Shown here in pieces: positions 31,599 through 43,544 of a stretch of DNA of 64,000 bases. Under the pieces are notes generated by a model. It ran no database searches and had not been told where the DNA came from. It saw only the letters and a list, made by a program, of their open reading frames with translations. The stretch spans positions 38,963,264 to 39,027,263 of the forward strand of contig OZ024823.1 in assembly GCA_964016985.1 (NCBI GenBank), given 5' to 3'. A program made the translations under genes and the position numbers. This DNA is from Anodontia alba (Eukaryota; Mollusca; Bivalvia; Lucinida; Lucinidae). Within the stretch, counting starts at the first letter, position 1. Each line of letters begins with the position of its first letter.

Positions 31599-31834
31599 AA
31601 CCTGCATCTCAAATAGGTAAGATGCTTTTTTTCACTAAACCTGGATCTCAATAGAATGTTTTTTTCAACCTTTAAATATTCATTAGAATCCTCTTGCTCC
31701 AATAAACATCACAACATATGTTTGTTTGGTTTTTTTGAGCAAAACAAAACTACTGATCTTGATTACCCCTCTTATATTTGAAGGAAATTGTGTTAAGATC
31801 AGTGTTACAAAAGGAAACCCATCCTCCAAAGTAC

Positions 31835-31985
31835 ATACCGTAATATCTCTGTGCATTTTGTGACTGGGTTCCCTGAGCAAACAGTGTAGATCCTGATCAG
31901 ACTACTCCCATGGAGCAATCTGATCAGGGTCTACACTGTTTGCTACTCAGCCAGTTATTTAGTAATACACACACTTATAGTGAAA
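31835..31985. mobile_element. family D core
   Basis: GCAAACAGTGTAGATCC..GGGTCTACACTGTTTGC with tip ACTACTCCCATGGAGCAA; ends weak. Confidence 0.65.
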
Positions 31986-31997
31986 TCAACAGATTAA

Positions 31998-33970
31998 AAC
32001 AAGAATTCCGCGGAAGGCATCATCGCACCTGATGGGGCAAAAGTCACAGGAGCCACAATCAGAACGTGGTTATTAAATAAGTTTATTTCATTCTTAGCAG
32101 TGCTTAGTTGGAAAACTGGGCTGAAAATGTAGACTAAGTGCCTAGTGGGGCACATATATTCCAGGCCAGTGCCATTCCCTCTAATGGCTATATCTTCAGC
32201 ACGGATTTTTCGTATTATACAGCTCAATGATAATGGAACGTCGACGTAAAATGTGTAAAAGTCACTGGAGCATGAAATATAGGTCAAGGTCATAGGTCAA
32301 GGTACCTGCTAATTCTGTACATCAAGGAGAAGCACTATGCAAGGTATGGTGGTTGTAGGTCTTGTAATTGAGGAGTTATCAAACATCAACGTAAAATGTG
32401 TCAAATGTAGGTCAAGGTCACTGGGTCAAGGTACCTGCCAAGCCAGTGCAATGAGGTGAAGCACTATGCAAGGTTTAGTGGTTGTAGGTCTTATATTTTA
32501 GGAGATACCGAACATCTACATAAAATGTGTCAAAGTCACTGTAGTGCAAAATAAGGTCAAGGTTACCAGATCAAGGTATCTGCTGAGTCAGTACATTGAG
32601 AAGAAGCACTATATAAGGTTTAGTGGTTGAAGGCCTTACAGTTGAGGACATAGGAAGGGCGACGTAAAAGGTGTAAAAGTCAATGGAGCGAGAAATATGG
32701 TTCAAGGTCACCCGGTCAAGTACTTGCGGAGTCCGTACATTGAGGAGAAGCACTATGCAAGGTTTGATGGTTGTAGGCCTTATAGTTGAGGAGATATTGA
32801 ACATCGACATAAAATGTGTAAAAGGCACTGGACCGCAAAATATAGGTCAAGGTCACTGGGTCAAGATACCTGCCAAGTCAGTACATCTAGGAGACGCACT
32901 ATGCAAGGTTTGGTGGCAAGAGTTCTTACACTTGAGGAGATCTGGAACGTTGACATAAAATATGTCAAAGTCACTGCAGCCAAAATATAGGTCAAGGTCA
33001 CCAGGTCAAGGTATCTGCCGAGTCAGTACATTGAGAAGCACTTTGCAAGGTTTGATGGTTGTAGGCCTTATAGTTGAGGAGATATTGAACGTCGACGCAA
33101 AATGTGTCAAAGTCACTGGAGCGCATAATATAGGTCAAGGTCACTGGGTCAAGGTACCTGCCAAGTCAGTACATCTAGGAGAAGCACTATGCAAGGTTTG
33201 GTAGTTGTACGCCTTATAGTTGAGAAGATCTGGAACATCAACGTAAATTGTGTCAAAGTCAATGGAGCGCAAAATATAGGTCAAGGTCACTGGGTCAATG
33301 TACCTGCCAAGTCAGGAGGTCAGGGAGATGTGTCATGCAAGGTATGATGGTTGTTGTAGAATTGTAGTTGATTAGAATACTAAGATGTAAATGTCGAACT
33401 TCGACATAACAGAACTGTTAACAGACGGACAGACCAACGGACAGACGAATGGAAAAGCGGGCACCTATGTCGCAAAGTCAGGAGGTCAGGGAGATGTTTC
33501 ATGCAAGGTTTGATGGTTGTTTAATCTTGTAGTTGATTAGAATACTAACTTTGACATAAATGTCGAAATTTGAAATAACAGAACTGTTAACAGATGTACA
33601 GACAGACGGGTGAATGGACAGACGAATGGAAAAGCGGGCACCTATGTCGCAAAGTCAGGAGGTCAAGGAGATGTTTCATGCAAGGTTTGATGGTTGTTTA
33701 GTCTTGTAGTTGATTAGAAAACTAACTCTGACATAGATGTCGAATTTCGACATAAATGTTGAGAGAAGGACGGACGAATGGACAGACGAATGGAAAAGTG
33801 GACGCCTATGTCGCAAAGTCAGGTGGTCACAGAGATGTTTCATGCAAGGTTTGATGGTTGTTTAGACTTGTACTTGATCAGAATACTAACTTTGACATAA
33901 ATGTCGAACGTCGACATAAATATTGACAGACAGACGGACAGAAAAGTGGACACCTATATCGCACCCTGCT
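31998..33970. repeat. element with two successive tandem arrays
   Basis: From about 32230 to 33340 there are seven or eight units of roughly 150 bp with AGGTCAAGGTCACTGGGTCA and GAAGCACTATGCAAGG. From 33330 to 33960 there are four units of about 175 bp with TTTCATGCAAGGTTTGATGG and a GACGGACAGACG tail. The two unit types share TCATGCAAGG and TCGACATAA, so one arose from the other. CTGCTACAATAAGTAGGGG at 33966 looks like the end. Transposon type unknown. Confidence 0.75.
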
Positions 33971-34429
33971 ACAATAAGTAGGGGAAATATGCTAGGGTGA
34001 GATGTGTCCCAAGATTTATTTAGAACTATATTATGGTGATATGCAAATTGCTAGAAACCATGTTGATTATTATGTAATGGTAAATTACATTAAACAGTCT
34101 GATCCTATGGGGAATATTATGTGATTTTCAAATTTATGCATAAAACGACCATTACTGGACAAAAATCAGCATGTTTTAAAAATAAACACCCATTAAAGTG
34201 TACTTTTTGCCTATTGCCAGCCCAGTAGAACTGAAATAATCTTGAAAGGGCATTTATTAAAAAACCCAAATAAACACAATCACAACTTCATCAATTAATG
34301 TAAAATCAGTAAGAATCAGGAAGGGATGAAGTAATTTCTGATTCTGCATTAAAAAAATAAGGTCCAAAGAAGTTTGCATTAAATCTGTAGTTACACTCTC
34401 AGGTGGATGGCTGCATCCCAAAGGGAGAT
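33971..34429. other. intronic, nothing recognised
   Basis: AT-rich with no hairpin, array or splice-bounded frame. Confidence 0.4.
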
Positions 34430-34639
34430 CACTCTAACCTGAAAGTACATGCCTCCCTTCTCAAAGCGGGGTTACTTATATAGAAAAGAATTTGCACTCA
34501 GAGAGTGAATTCTTTCCAATTTCTGCTGGCCTCCTTGGCTCGAATGTGCGTCTCTTTGAAATGGAGGCCACAATTTTCAATTTTCTCTCTCTTTGAAGTG
34601 TCTTCAATCAAACAGTGCTAGCAAAACTTCTTTTAGTCC

Positions 34640-34850
34640 CTTTACTGTTTAGACAGACAGACCCTATCAAACAGTGTAGATCCAGATCAGATGCTGCAGA
34701 ATGCAGCATCTGATCAGAATCTACACTGTTTGGCAGTCACAAGCAGTTTTTTACACATCAGGACATAGTAAAAATTAATGGACGTTCAAATTTTTAGGCA
34801 AATATTGTCAAAAGGTGTCCAAATATTTAGGGTAAATATATGGTAACTTC
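34640..34850. mobile_element. MITE family D, copy
   Basis: Core CAAACAGTGTAGATCCAGA with tip GATGCTGCAGAATGCAGCATC; right end GTGTCCAAATATTTAGGG. An H fragment (34430-34540) precedes it. Confidence 0.75.
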
Positions 34851-35009
34851 AATGAGGTCTGTGTCAAAGAAGCAATCCTAATGAAACATCACAATATTTG
34901 TGTTTGTGGAGACTAATGAAGAAAAGTACATGTGGAATAATTATCAGTACATTTTCATCCAATCTTTGTCTTTAGTGTCCCTTTTTTGTGACAAGGTGGG
35001 GAAACATAC

Positions 35010-35225
35010 ATATATAGAGGATATTTACTTTTTTGTGGTGAATACCAAAAAAAATGTCATTGAGTGTGTTGAAAACATCAGAATTTTCACATGGGCAATT
35101 TCACTGAGTGTGTTGAAAATACCAAAAAGCACATGTGAAAATTCTGATGTTTTCAACACACTCTGATGTTTTCAAAACACTCAATGAAATATTTTTGGTA
35201 TTTACAAAAAAAAAGAGTAAATTTT
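35010..35225. repeat. foldback repeat
   Basis: GTGTTGAAAACATCAGAATTTTCACATG and its complement face each other around 35125, with extra partial copies of TTGAGTGTGTTGAAAA on each side. No duplication at the edges seen. Confidence 0.7.
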
Positions 35226-35267
35226 CTTTTTATTTTATACTTAAGTAGGCGACTTATGGTAATTATC

Positions 35268-35291
35268 AAACAGCTGATCAGCTGTTTGTAA
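35268..35291. repeat. perfect palindrome
   Basis: CAAACAGCTGATCAGCTGTT continues to G without a loop. It resembles the CAAACAG..GATCAG core of several MITE families reduced to its minimum. Confidence 0.6.
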
Positions 35292-35410
35292 TAATTGCTG
35301 CCTTGAGCCGAATCACAACTCTCTGTACCATGAGAAGATGACAAAAGAAAAGAAATAGTTCCAAAATATTTTATTTATTTATTGTCATAAACCAAAAAAA
35401 AAAAACCAAA

Positions 35411-38400
35411 ACAAGTGGCCCACGGGCCACGGGTCGCTCACCTGAGTGACATAGCCACTGCAGATATGCAGATGCTATGCAACATTTTTCCAGTCCTGTC
35501 ATCGCAGCTAATGAAAAGATCAACCTTTAAGCAGTTCTCAATTTTGAAGAAGAATATTATACATGTATATGGCATGACAGTCAATGGAGCATGATCATTT
35601 GAACAAACTCTCAATCACATTTCAACAGTAGGATCAATGTGAAATTTTGAGGCAATTGGCTAATTGGTTTCTGAAGAATCATGATTTTATACATGTAAAC
35701 AGCACAGTGGCAGGGAAATATAATAAACATAAACAAGATGGCAGCCATCTTGGATTTCCAATCAGAATGATTTTAACTACTGCTGATCTACAAGTCACCT
35801 CGATACTTTCAATGAACTTTGAGTCGGTTCAGGAGAAAAAGTTCAAAACAAGATTTTTAAGATGGCCACCATAGCCGCAATTTGGGATTCCCTATTGCAA
35901 TGATTTCAGCTATTTTTCATCTACAAGTCACCCCAATGCTTCCTATCAAGTTTCGAGTCAATTGGCTTTTCATTTCAGAAGAAGAAGGGAAAAATAGATT
36001 TTCAAGATGGCCGCCATCTTGGATTTCCGATTGGAATGATTTTAGCTATTTTTATATCTACAAGTCATCCCAATCCTTCCTACCAATTTTCAAATCAACT
36101 GGCCCTTTGGTTCAAGAAAATAAGCGAAAAAAAGAGTTTCAAGATGGCCACCATGATGGCCACCTTGGATTTCCGATCCAAACAATTTAAGCTATTTTAG
36201 ATCTACCAGTTACCCAAATGCTTCCTACCAAGTTTCGAATCAAATGGCCTTTCAGTTCAGGAGAAGAAGCAAAAAATAGATATTCAAGATGGCTGTCATG
36301 GCGGCCACCTTGGATTTCTGATAGGGATGATTTTAGCTATTTTTTATCTACAGGTCACCCTGATGCTTCCTACATAGCTTAAAGTCAATAAGCTTTTTGG
36401 TTCAGGAGAAGATTGGATTTCCAATTGGAACGATTTTAGCCAATTTCAATCTATAAGTCACCCCGATGCTTCCTACCAAGTTTCAAATCAGATGGCTTTT
36501 GGGTTTAGGAGAAGAAGCGAAAAAAAGATTTTCAAGATGGCCACCATGGCAGCCATCTTGGATTTCCAATCAGCATGATTTTAGCTACTTTTGATCTACA
36601 AGTTACCCTGATGCGTCCTACCAAGTTTGGAGTCAAAAGGCCTTTCGGCTCAGGAGAAGAAGAGAAAAATAGATTTTCAAGATGGCGTCCATGGCTGCCA
36701 TCTTGGATTTCCGATTGGAACGATTTTACCTACTTTTGATCTACAAGTCACCCCAATGCTTCCTACCAAGTTTCGAGTCAATTGGCATTTTGGGTTAGGA
36801 GAAGAAGCGAAAAATAGCTTTTCAAGATGGCTGCCATGGTGGCCATCTTGGATTTAGGATAGGCAAACTTTTAGCTATTTTTGATCTACATGTCACACCT
36901 ATGCTTCCTAGCAAGTTTGGAGTCAATTGGCCTTTTGGTTCAGGAGAAGAAGCAAAAAATAGATTTTCAAGATGGCTGACATGGCAGCCATCTTGGATTT
37001 CCTATCGGAACAATTTTAGCTATTTTTGATCTACAAGTCACCCCAATGCTTCCTACCAGGTTTGGAGTCAATTGGCTTTTGGGTTCAGGAGAAGAAGCGA
37101 AAAATAGATTTTCAAGATGGCAGCCATGGCGGCCATCTTGGATTTCCGATCGGCATGATTTTAGCTATTTTTGATCTACTAGTCACCCCAATGCTTCCTA
37201 GCAAGTTTGGAGTCAATTGGCATTTCGGTTCAGGAGAAGAATCGAAAAATAGATTTTCATGATGGCCGCCATGGCAGCCATGTTGGATTTCTGATCGGCA
37301 TGATTTTAGCTATTTTTGATCTACGTCACCCCAATGCTTCCTACCAGGTTTGGAGTCAATTGGCTTTTGGGTTCAGGAGAAGAAGCGAAAAATAGATTTT
37401 CAAGATGGCTGCCATGGCGGCCATCTTGGATTTCCAATCGGCATGATTTTAGCTATTTTTGATCTACAGGTCACCCCGATGCTTCCTAGCAAGCTTGGAG
37501 TCAATTGGCCTTTCGGTTCAGGAGAAGAAGCAAAAAATAGATTTTTAAGATGGCAGCTTTTTGATCTACAAGACACCCCAATGCTTCCTACAAAGTTTCG
37601 GTTCAATTGGCCCAGGGGTGTAGGAGGAGTAGGCTTTTGATCTACAAGTCATCCCAATGCTTCCTACCAGGTTTGGAGTCAATTGGCTTTTGGGTTCAGG
37701 AGAAGAAGCGAAAAATAGATTTTCAAGATGGCAGCCATGGCCGCCATCTTGGATTTCCGATCGGCATGATTTGAGCTATTTTTGATTTACAGGTCACCCC
37801 GATGCTTCCTAGCAAGTTTGGAGTCAATTGGCCTTTCGGTTCAGGAGAAGAAGCAAAAAATAGATTTTTAAGATGGCAGCTTTTTGATCTACAAGTCACC
37901 CCAATGCTTATTACAAAGTTTCGGTTCAATTGGCCCAGGGATGTAGGAGGAGTAGACTTTTGATCTACAAGTCACCCCAATGCTTCCTACCAGGTTTGGA
38001 GTCAATTGGCTTTTGGGTTCAGGAGAAGAAGCGAAAAATAGATTTTCAAGATGGCGGCCATCAGGGCTATCTTGGATTTCCCATCGGCACGATTTTAGCT
38101 ATTTTTGATCTACAAGTCACCCCGATGCTTCCTAGCAAGTTTGAAGTCAATTGGCCTTTTGGTTCAGGAGAAGAAGCGAAAAATAGATTTTCAAGATGGC
38201 GGCCATCTTGGATTTCCGATCGGCACGATTTTAGCTCTTTTTGATCTACAAGTCACCCCGATGCTTCCTAGCAAGTTTGGAGTCAATTGGCGTTTTGGTT
38301 CAGGAGAAGAAGCGAAAAATAGATTTTCAAGATGGCAGCCATGGCGGCCATCTTGGATTTCCGATCGGCACGATTTTAGCTATTTTTGATCTACAGGTCA

Positions 38401-38578
38401 CCCTGATGCTTCCTACCAAGTATCGAGTCAATTGGCCAAGGGGTGAAGGAGGAGTAGGCTTTTAAAGCAATTGTTGACGCCGCACGACGCAGGACGGACG
38501 AAGCACGACGGACGACGGACGACGGACATTGACTGACCACAATAGCTCACCATGAGGACTTCGTGCTCAGGTGAGCTA
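35411..38578 (+). mobile_element. Helentron-like element, long 145-bp array
   Basis: Starts ACAAGTGGCCCACGGGCC, then CGCTCACCTGAG; ends GTGCTCAGGTGAGCTAA. The head (35411-35740) is colinear with the head of the 5811 element. The array has about 18 units of 137-146 bp, each with GATGCTTCCTA, GGTTCAGGAGAAGAAGC, AGATTTTCAAGATGGC and GGCCATCTTGGATTTCC. Array ends carry GGTGTAGGAGGAGTAGG and a GACGGACGACGGAC run. Open frames of 60-104 codons in the array are not genes. Confidence 0.8.
37330..37980 (+). repeat. 325-bp higher-order duplication in the array
   Basis: A block of two units plus an array-end module (GGTGTAGGAGGAGTAG at about 37617, again near 37943) is repeated with few differences. Array-end modules therefore lie inside the array. 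Confidence 0.8.
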
Positions 38579-38586
38579 AAAAAAAC

Positions 38587-39010
38587 ACATGAAGGCCAAG
38601 ATGGCCCTGTATCGCTCACCTGATTACCAGCTAAACTGACCTTTGGTTCAGGAGAAGAAGTGCAAAACAGATTTCCAAGATAGCGGCCATGACGCCATCT
38701 TCGATTTCTGATCAGAACATTTTCAGCTCTTTTTTATCTACAAGACACCCTGATGCTTCCTACCAAGTTTGGATTCAGTTGGCCTTTCGGTTCAGGAGAA
38801 GAAGCGAAAAATAGATTTTTAAGATGGCAGCTTTTTGATCTACAAGTCACCACAATGCTTCCTACAAAGTTCCGGTTCAATTGGCCCAGGGGTGTAGGAG
38901 GAGTAGGGTTTTAAAGCAAATTGTTGACGCAGCACGAAGGACAGCGCACGATGGACATTGACGGGTCACAATAGCTCACCTTGAGCACTTTATGCTCAGG
39001 TGAGCTAAGA
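38587..39010 (+). mobile_element. minimal Helentron-like element, two units
   Basis: ACATGAAGGCCAAGATGGCCC and CGCTCACCTGATTACCAG, two array units, then GGTGTAGGAGGAGTAGGG and TATGCTCAGGTGAGCTAA. It abuts the larger element directly. Confidence 0.75.
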
Positions 39011-39264
39011 AAGGCCAACACAACACTTCAAAATATATTAGATTCAAATATTGAATCAAATGAAATCAAAGTAAACTACTGTTTTCTACATTTGATGATA
39101 TATCAAAGTTTAACCATGACGTCAGTTAAGAAGGCGTAACATGATGTCAGTTAAGTAGTCTGGCACGCTACAGTGAAAATAACACTGACATGTTTTTCAC
39201 TAGTAAAAATATCATATTCTTTAGATATGCACTGATTTCACTGCTAAGTATAAAATAAACTGTA

Positions 39265-39475
39265 TTTACCCTAAATATTGGGACATCTTTCAACTTCTTA
39301 CCATGCTTGTCCTAAAATTTGCACACATCCATTTTGTTACCTGCTGATGTTTCTAAAATCAGCTGGATGAGGGCAGACAGTGTAGAACCTAATCAGATGA
39401 GACTTATCAGCATCTGATCTACCTAGATTGCTAGGATCCATCTGTCCCAATACTTAGGGTAAATACAGCAGGTTT
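39265..39475. mobile_element. MITE family D, copy
   Basis: TTACCCTAAATATTGGGACA to TGTCCCAATACTTAGGGTAAA; the central stem is worn. Confidence 0.75.
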
Positions 39476-39489
39476 CATGCAATATTTTA

Positions 39490-39703
39490 CTAACCCTTGT
39501 CCTGCTAAACAGATTAAGATGCCACGCCTATTTCTAATTTTCAGCCAATCGGATTACTTGATCCTGATTATTGTTATAAATTCATATACTTAATGGCAAA
39601 CAGAGCAGATCCAGATCAGTTGGCTTCTACAGAAGCCAACTGATTTGTATCTTCACTGTTTGCAAAGGCAGGGTATATTCCGGTTCAGCAGGACAAGGGT
39701 TAA
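39490..39703. mobile_element. MITE family E, reverse orientation
   Basis: CTAACCCTTGTCCTGCTAAA and GGTTCAGCAGGACAAGGGTTAA; tip GGCTTCTACAGAAGCC. Confidence 0.85.
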
Positions 39704-40177
39704 TTAAATAGAATTCTGGTTGATATAGGTAAGGAATATCATTCAGTACAGTGCACTGAGTGCAGATACGTCACATTAAATTCCATTATATTGTCTGCAA
39801 ATTCAAGGCGTTTTCTGGCAAAAAAAAAAAGAGAGAAAAAAAGAAAATGGAATCATAAAATGTTACATTCATCATTATTAATTGGGTGCAAAATGTACTA
39901 AAGGCATAATTCAAACCTTACTAAATGAAGCTGTAATATTAATCCAAGCAGAATTGTAGCAGATAACAGTCTAGTTGTTAGTATTATTTTTCAGAAAAGA
40001 TAAGGTATATTTTCTCTGAAAAATAAACAACAAAAGAAAACAATAAAAAAGAAATTAGAATGTTGTCTGTTACTAGAATGTTGTCTGTTACAATTTTGCA
40101 TGGCAATCTCTTTATTTGTCACTATTATGTAATATACACATAAAATCTAAGCTAAATGACTCTATGTTTGCCTTTTC

Positions 40178-40390
40178 TTAGCCCTTGTCCTGCTGAATAA
40201 ATTGAGATGCCACACCCACTTCTAATTTTCAGCCAATCAGATTGTTTGATCTAGGTGGATGATACAAATTCAAATACTTAATGAAAAACAGTGTAGATCC
40301 AGATCAGTTGGCTTCTTCAGATATGCCCTGCCTTCACAAATACTGTTTGCAAAGGCAGGGCATATACGAGTTCAGCAGGACAGGGGTTAA
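40178..40390. mobile_element. MITE family E with rearranged core
   Basis: One hairpin arm is replaced by ATATGCCCTGCCTTCACAAATACTG, a copy of the element's own outer part, so the core was repaired from the other end. Confidence 0.75.
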
Positions 40391-40690
40391 AATATCAATA
40401 TCTAAGTACATGTATTTAGTCATTAAAAAAAATGTTCACTTTTTTTTGTCTAACTTGGACCGCACATGTAAGATAAAGGCAAACAAATTTTTGCAAACAT
40501 AAAAGGTAGCTGAGCATATCTGAGCTATACGAGCACTGTGTTGAAGGAATATTTGGTTTGTGTCAGTTGAGATTTACCCCCTTCTTTTTTGATCCAATGA
40601 TCCGAACAAGCCTGGTATTGCAATAGTCTGACAATTTTCAACCACAGTTTCCTTCAACACAAAGCTAAGCCAGTCTATAATAAATTCTTA
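40391..40690. other. intron next to the cysteine-module exon
   Basis: No repeat recognised; probably unique intron. No further exon seen. Confidence 0.4.
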
Positions 40691-40691
40691 C

Positions 40692-40782
40692 CTCCTGGAC
40701 AGCCCATGTTATTTGGTCCTCTGGCCGCTGTGTAGCCATCTGGGCAACATCCGTAGTAGGTATTCCGACAAGTTCTCTGTCT
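40692..40782 (-). CDS. papilin-like gene, cysteine-module exon
   Basis: Acceptor ATATTTTAG|AGACAG, donor CAGGAG|GTAAGA, 91 nt: 30 codons plus one base (phase 1). The product contains 'CRNTYYGCCPDGYTAARG' followed by PNNMGCPG. Known: papilins carry short modules of the form C-x5-YGCCPDG-x-T-x-A-x-GP-x4-GC next to their Kunitz region. I rely on that module for the papilin assignment rather than a generic ADAMTS-like name. The phase 0 start agrees with the 54776 exon. A second AG six bases downstream is an alternative acceptor that would drop two residues. Confidence 0.82.
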
Positions 40783-40871
40783 CTAAAATATAACATGAAA
40801 TACATGAAATGCACCACAACAGCTCTAGAAAAGAGTAACCTAAATGTCCTAAAATTGTGTTAGTTACTGAT

Positions 40872-43346
40872 ACAAAAGGGCCTAGAGGGCCCTAATTCAC
40901 TCACCTGAGTGTCATTGTTTCTTGTACATTCTAAAAGACTATGGTTTCTCTTCACAGGATATGTATGTTTAAGACTTATCGAAAAATGAATGTTCTCAGA
41001 TTACAGGCTAGAGGTTTAAGAACTGTGTTATACAGGACTTGGGAGGAATGTGATGGTGCTTGGCACAGAAAAAAGCATGTTAGCTTGTACAGATTATAGG
41101 CCTAGGGGAATAGGGGGTGGGTGCTTGACAGAAGCAAGATCCCATGGTGCCTTAGTTTTTTTCTTTTATTTTTAGCTCTGATGGCCATCTTGTTCAGCAG
41201 AGCAGGACAATTTGAGCAATTTTGGTAGAGGATCATCCAAGGAGCATTCTTGTCAAATCATTGAAAAATCTGTCCAGCAGTGTCAGAGAAGTCTTTTAAA
41301 GCAAAAATTGCAACGTATGCATGTTAACTTTTATGGAAAATCAGCCCCTCTTCTGGTGTTTGAAGGCCTGATGAACAGAGGGACAAATGGATGAATGAAT
41401 AAACAAACAAACAGAGGGGAATTTGGATACTTTGGATTGATATCTAACACTGTACCAAATATTAACTAAATCCATCATTTTGTTACAAAAAATATGAGCT
41501 CTTTAAATATTTTAACATAAAAGTTATAACACAAAAACTCAGTGTGTTTCGTAGACCTTAAAGTCATGGGCATGGGTACTGGTGGAGGAAATACTGAACC
41601 TATATCTACCATCATAGCAAATATGAACTACATGTAAAGCCATTATATGGTTTGGAAATATGAGCTCTTAACTAGACCATAGGACATGGATGCCCTATCT
41701 ATATGTTTGTTTGATTTGGGGCTTTACGGCTCTTTCAACCCATTAGGATTATATCGAGCATGGTCAGTTAATCTAACCACACTATTCCTTGGCGGTTAAC
41801 CAGTACGAAGTGCCCAAAGTTTTGCCAGTAACTGAAAACTGCCCTTCTTGAATCAGCGGAAGGGGGAGAATGACCACAGAAAGTATCTTATGACTAATTT
41901 CCATGAAAGAATGTGGCTGGATTGGGTCTCCAACCCCCAACCTCTGGCTTCTCAGTCTGATGTGCTGCCAACTGCACTACACAGCCCAGCACCCCACCTA
42001 TATGCCATAGGTGAAATGAGTGAAGCGAGCCCCTTTTTGGCCCCAGGGCTATAATTTGAACAATCTTGGCAGAGGTCCACTAGACAAAGCTGTGTACCAA
42101 ATATGAAAGACTTGGGCCTTATGGTTTTAAACAAGAAGCTTTTTAATGGTTTTCCCTATATAAAGCTATGTAAAACAAGTGGGCCCCGGGACGGGGCCAT
42201 TTTTGGTCCCAGGGCTACAATTTGAAAAGTCTTGGTCAAAGTCCACTAGATGAAGCTACATATCAAATATCAAAGACCTGGGCCTTCTGGTTTCAGTCAA
42301 GAAGATTTTTAATGGTTTTCCCTATGTTAGTCTATGTAAAACATGTTAGCCCCTGGGCGGGGTCATTTTTGGCCCCAGGGCTATAATTTGAACAATCTTG
42401 CTAGAGGTCCTCTAGATGAAGCTACATACCAAATATCAAAGACCTGGGCCTTCTGGTTTCAGACAAGATTTTTAAAGGTTTTTCCTAAGACGGGGCCAAT
42501 TTTGACCCCAGAGCTATAATTTGAACAATCTTGGTAGAGGTCCACTAGATAAAGCTGTGTACCAAATATCAAAGGGCTGTGCCTTCTTGTTTCAAACAAG
42601 AAGATTTTTTAAGGTTTTCCCTATGTAAGTCCATGTAAAACATGTGGGCCCCCTGGGTGGGGCCATTTTTGGTCCCAAGGCTATAACTTGAACAATCTTG
42701 GCAGAGGTCCACTAGACAAAGCTGTGTACCAAATATCAAAGGCATGGGCCTTCTGGTTTCAAACAAGAAGATTTTTAAAGGTTTTTCCCTATAAGAGTCT
42801 ATGTATAACATGTGACCCCTAGGATGGGGCCAATTTTGACCCTAGGGCTATAATTTGAACAATCTTGGTAGAGGTCCACTAGACAAAGCTGTGTACCAAA
42901 TATCAAAGACCTGGGCCTTCTGCTTTCAGACAAGAAGATTTTTAAAGGTTTTTCCCTATAAGGGTCTATGTAAAACATGTGACCCCTAGGGCGGGGCCAA
43001 TTTTGACCCCAGGGCTATAATGTGAACAACTTTGGTAATGGTCCATTAGGTGAAGCTACATACTAAATATCAAAGACCTGGGCCTTCCTGTTTCAGACAA
43101 GAAGATTTTTAAAGGTTTTTGCTAATTTTCACCTATTTGTTGCTATGGCAACCAGAGTTCTGCTTGGATTCCAAATCTTTACTTTCAGTTAGTACCTCCC
43201 AAGGATAATTCTAGTGAAGTTTGGTCCAAACTGGCCCAGTGGTTTAGGAGGAGACATAAACTGTTGACAGACGATGGACGATTGACGCCAGAGCACTAAC
43301 TTATCAGAATAGCTCACTGAGCACTATGTGCTCAGGTGAGCTAAAA
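40872..43346 (+). mobile_element. Helentron-like element with 165-bp array
   Basis: ACAAAAGGGCCTAGAGGGCC and TCACTCACCTGAG at the start, GTGCTCAGGTGAGCTAAAAA at the end. Seven units (42020-43120) carry GCTATAATTTGAACAATCTTGG, AAAGACCTGGGCCTTCTGG and GAAGATTTTTAAAGG. A SINE 1 copy splits it. A different array from that in the 35-kb element, so the same ends carry unrelated arrays. Confidence 0.78.
41703..42000 (-). mobile_element. SINE family 1, nested copy
   Basis: Tail GTTTGTTTGATTTGGGGCTTT at the left; body CTTCTTGAATCAGCGGAAGG; tRNA-like head at the right, with CTGCCAACTGCACTACACAGC. Confidence 0.8.
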
Positions 43347-43544
43347 ATGGTAAACCAATATGCGAACAGTACAGATCCAGATCAGACTGATCAGGATCTA
43401 CACTATCTGCCATTCCACTAAACCCCTTTATAATTGCACTGAAATTCATGTTAGGTCAGCTTATTAAAACTGCTTCATTGAGGCAATTCTGATGCATATC
43501 ATCACCTAACTTTGTGTAAGTACATTAGAAAGGTTACAAAGTTG

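Larger units (their letters stand above)
29850..31660 (+). repeat. 39-bp minisatellite, about 35 units
   Basis: The unit reads approximately TTTTTTCACTCAACCTGCAT, then CTCACATAGGTAAGAGGC, with T-run length variation. Units at 30700-30900 and 31000-31300 are the most uniform. A U MITE and a 23-bp micro-element have each inserted into a unit. Open frames of 70-87 codons on the minus strand (repeat KKPLTYVRCRLSE) follow from a unit length divisible by three. Confidence 0.93.

Noticed and set aside
29850..31660. CRISPR-like array
   Set aside because: Units are head-to-tail with no unique spacers, and the context is an animal intron.
35647..38465. Many open frames of 60-104 codons, both strands
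   Set aside because: Products of the 145-bp array; the peptides are unit translations.
1..40691. Kunitz, Ig or PLAC exons expected downstream in a papilin
   Set aside because: I looked on the minus strand for the Kunitz Cys/Tyr-Gly-Gly-Cys pattern between plausible splice sites and found none; they may lie beyond the left edge or be missed by eye.
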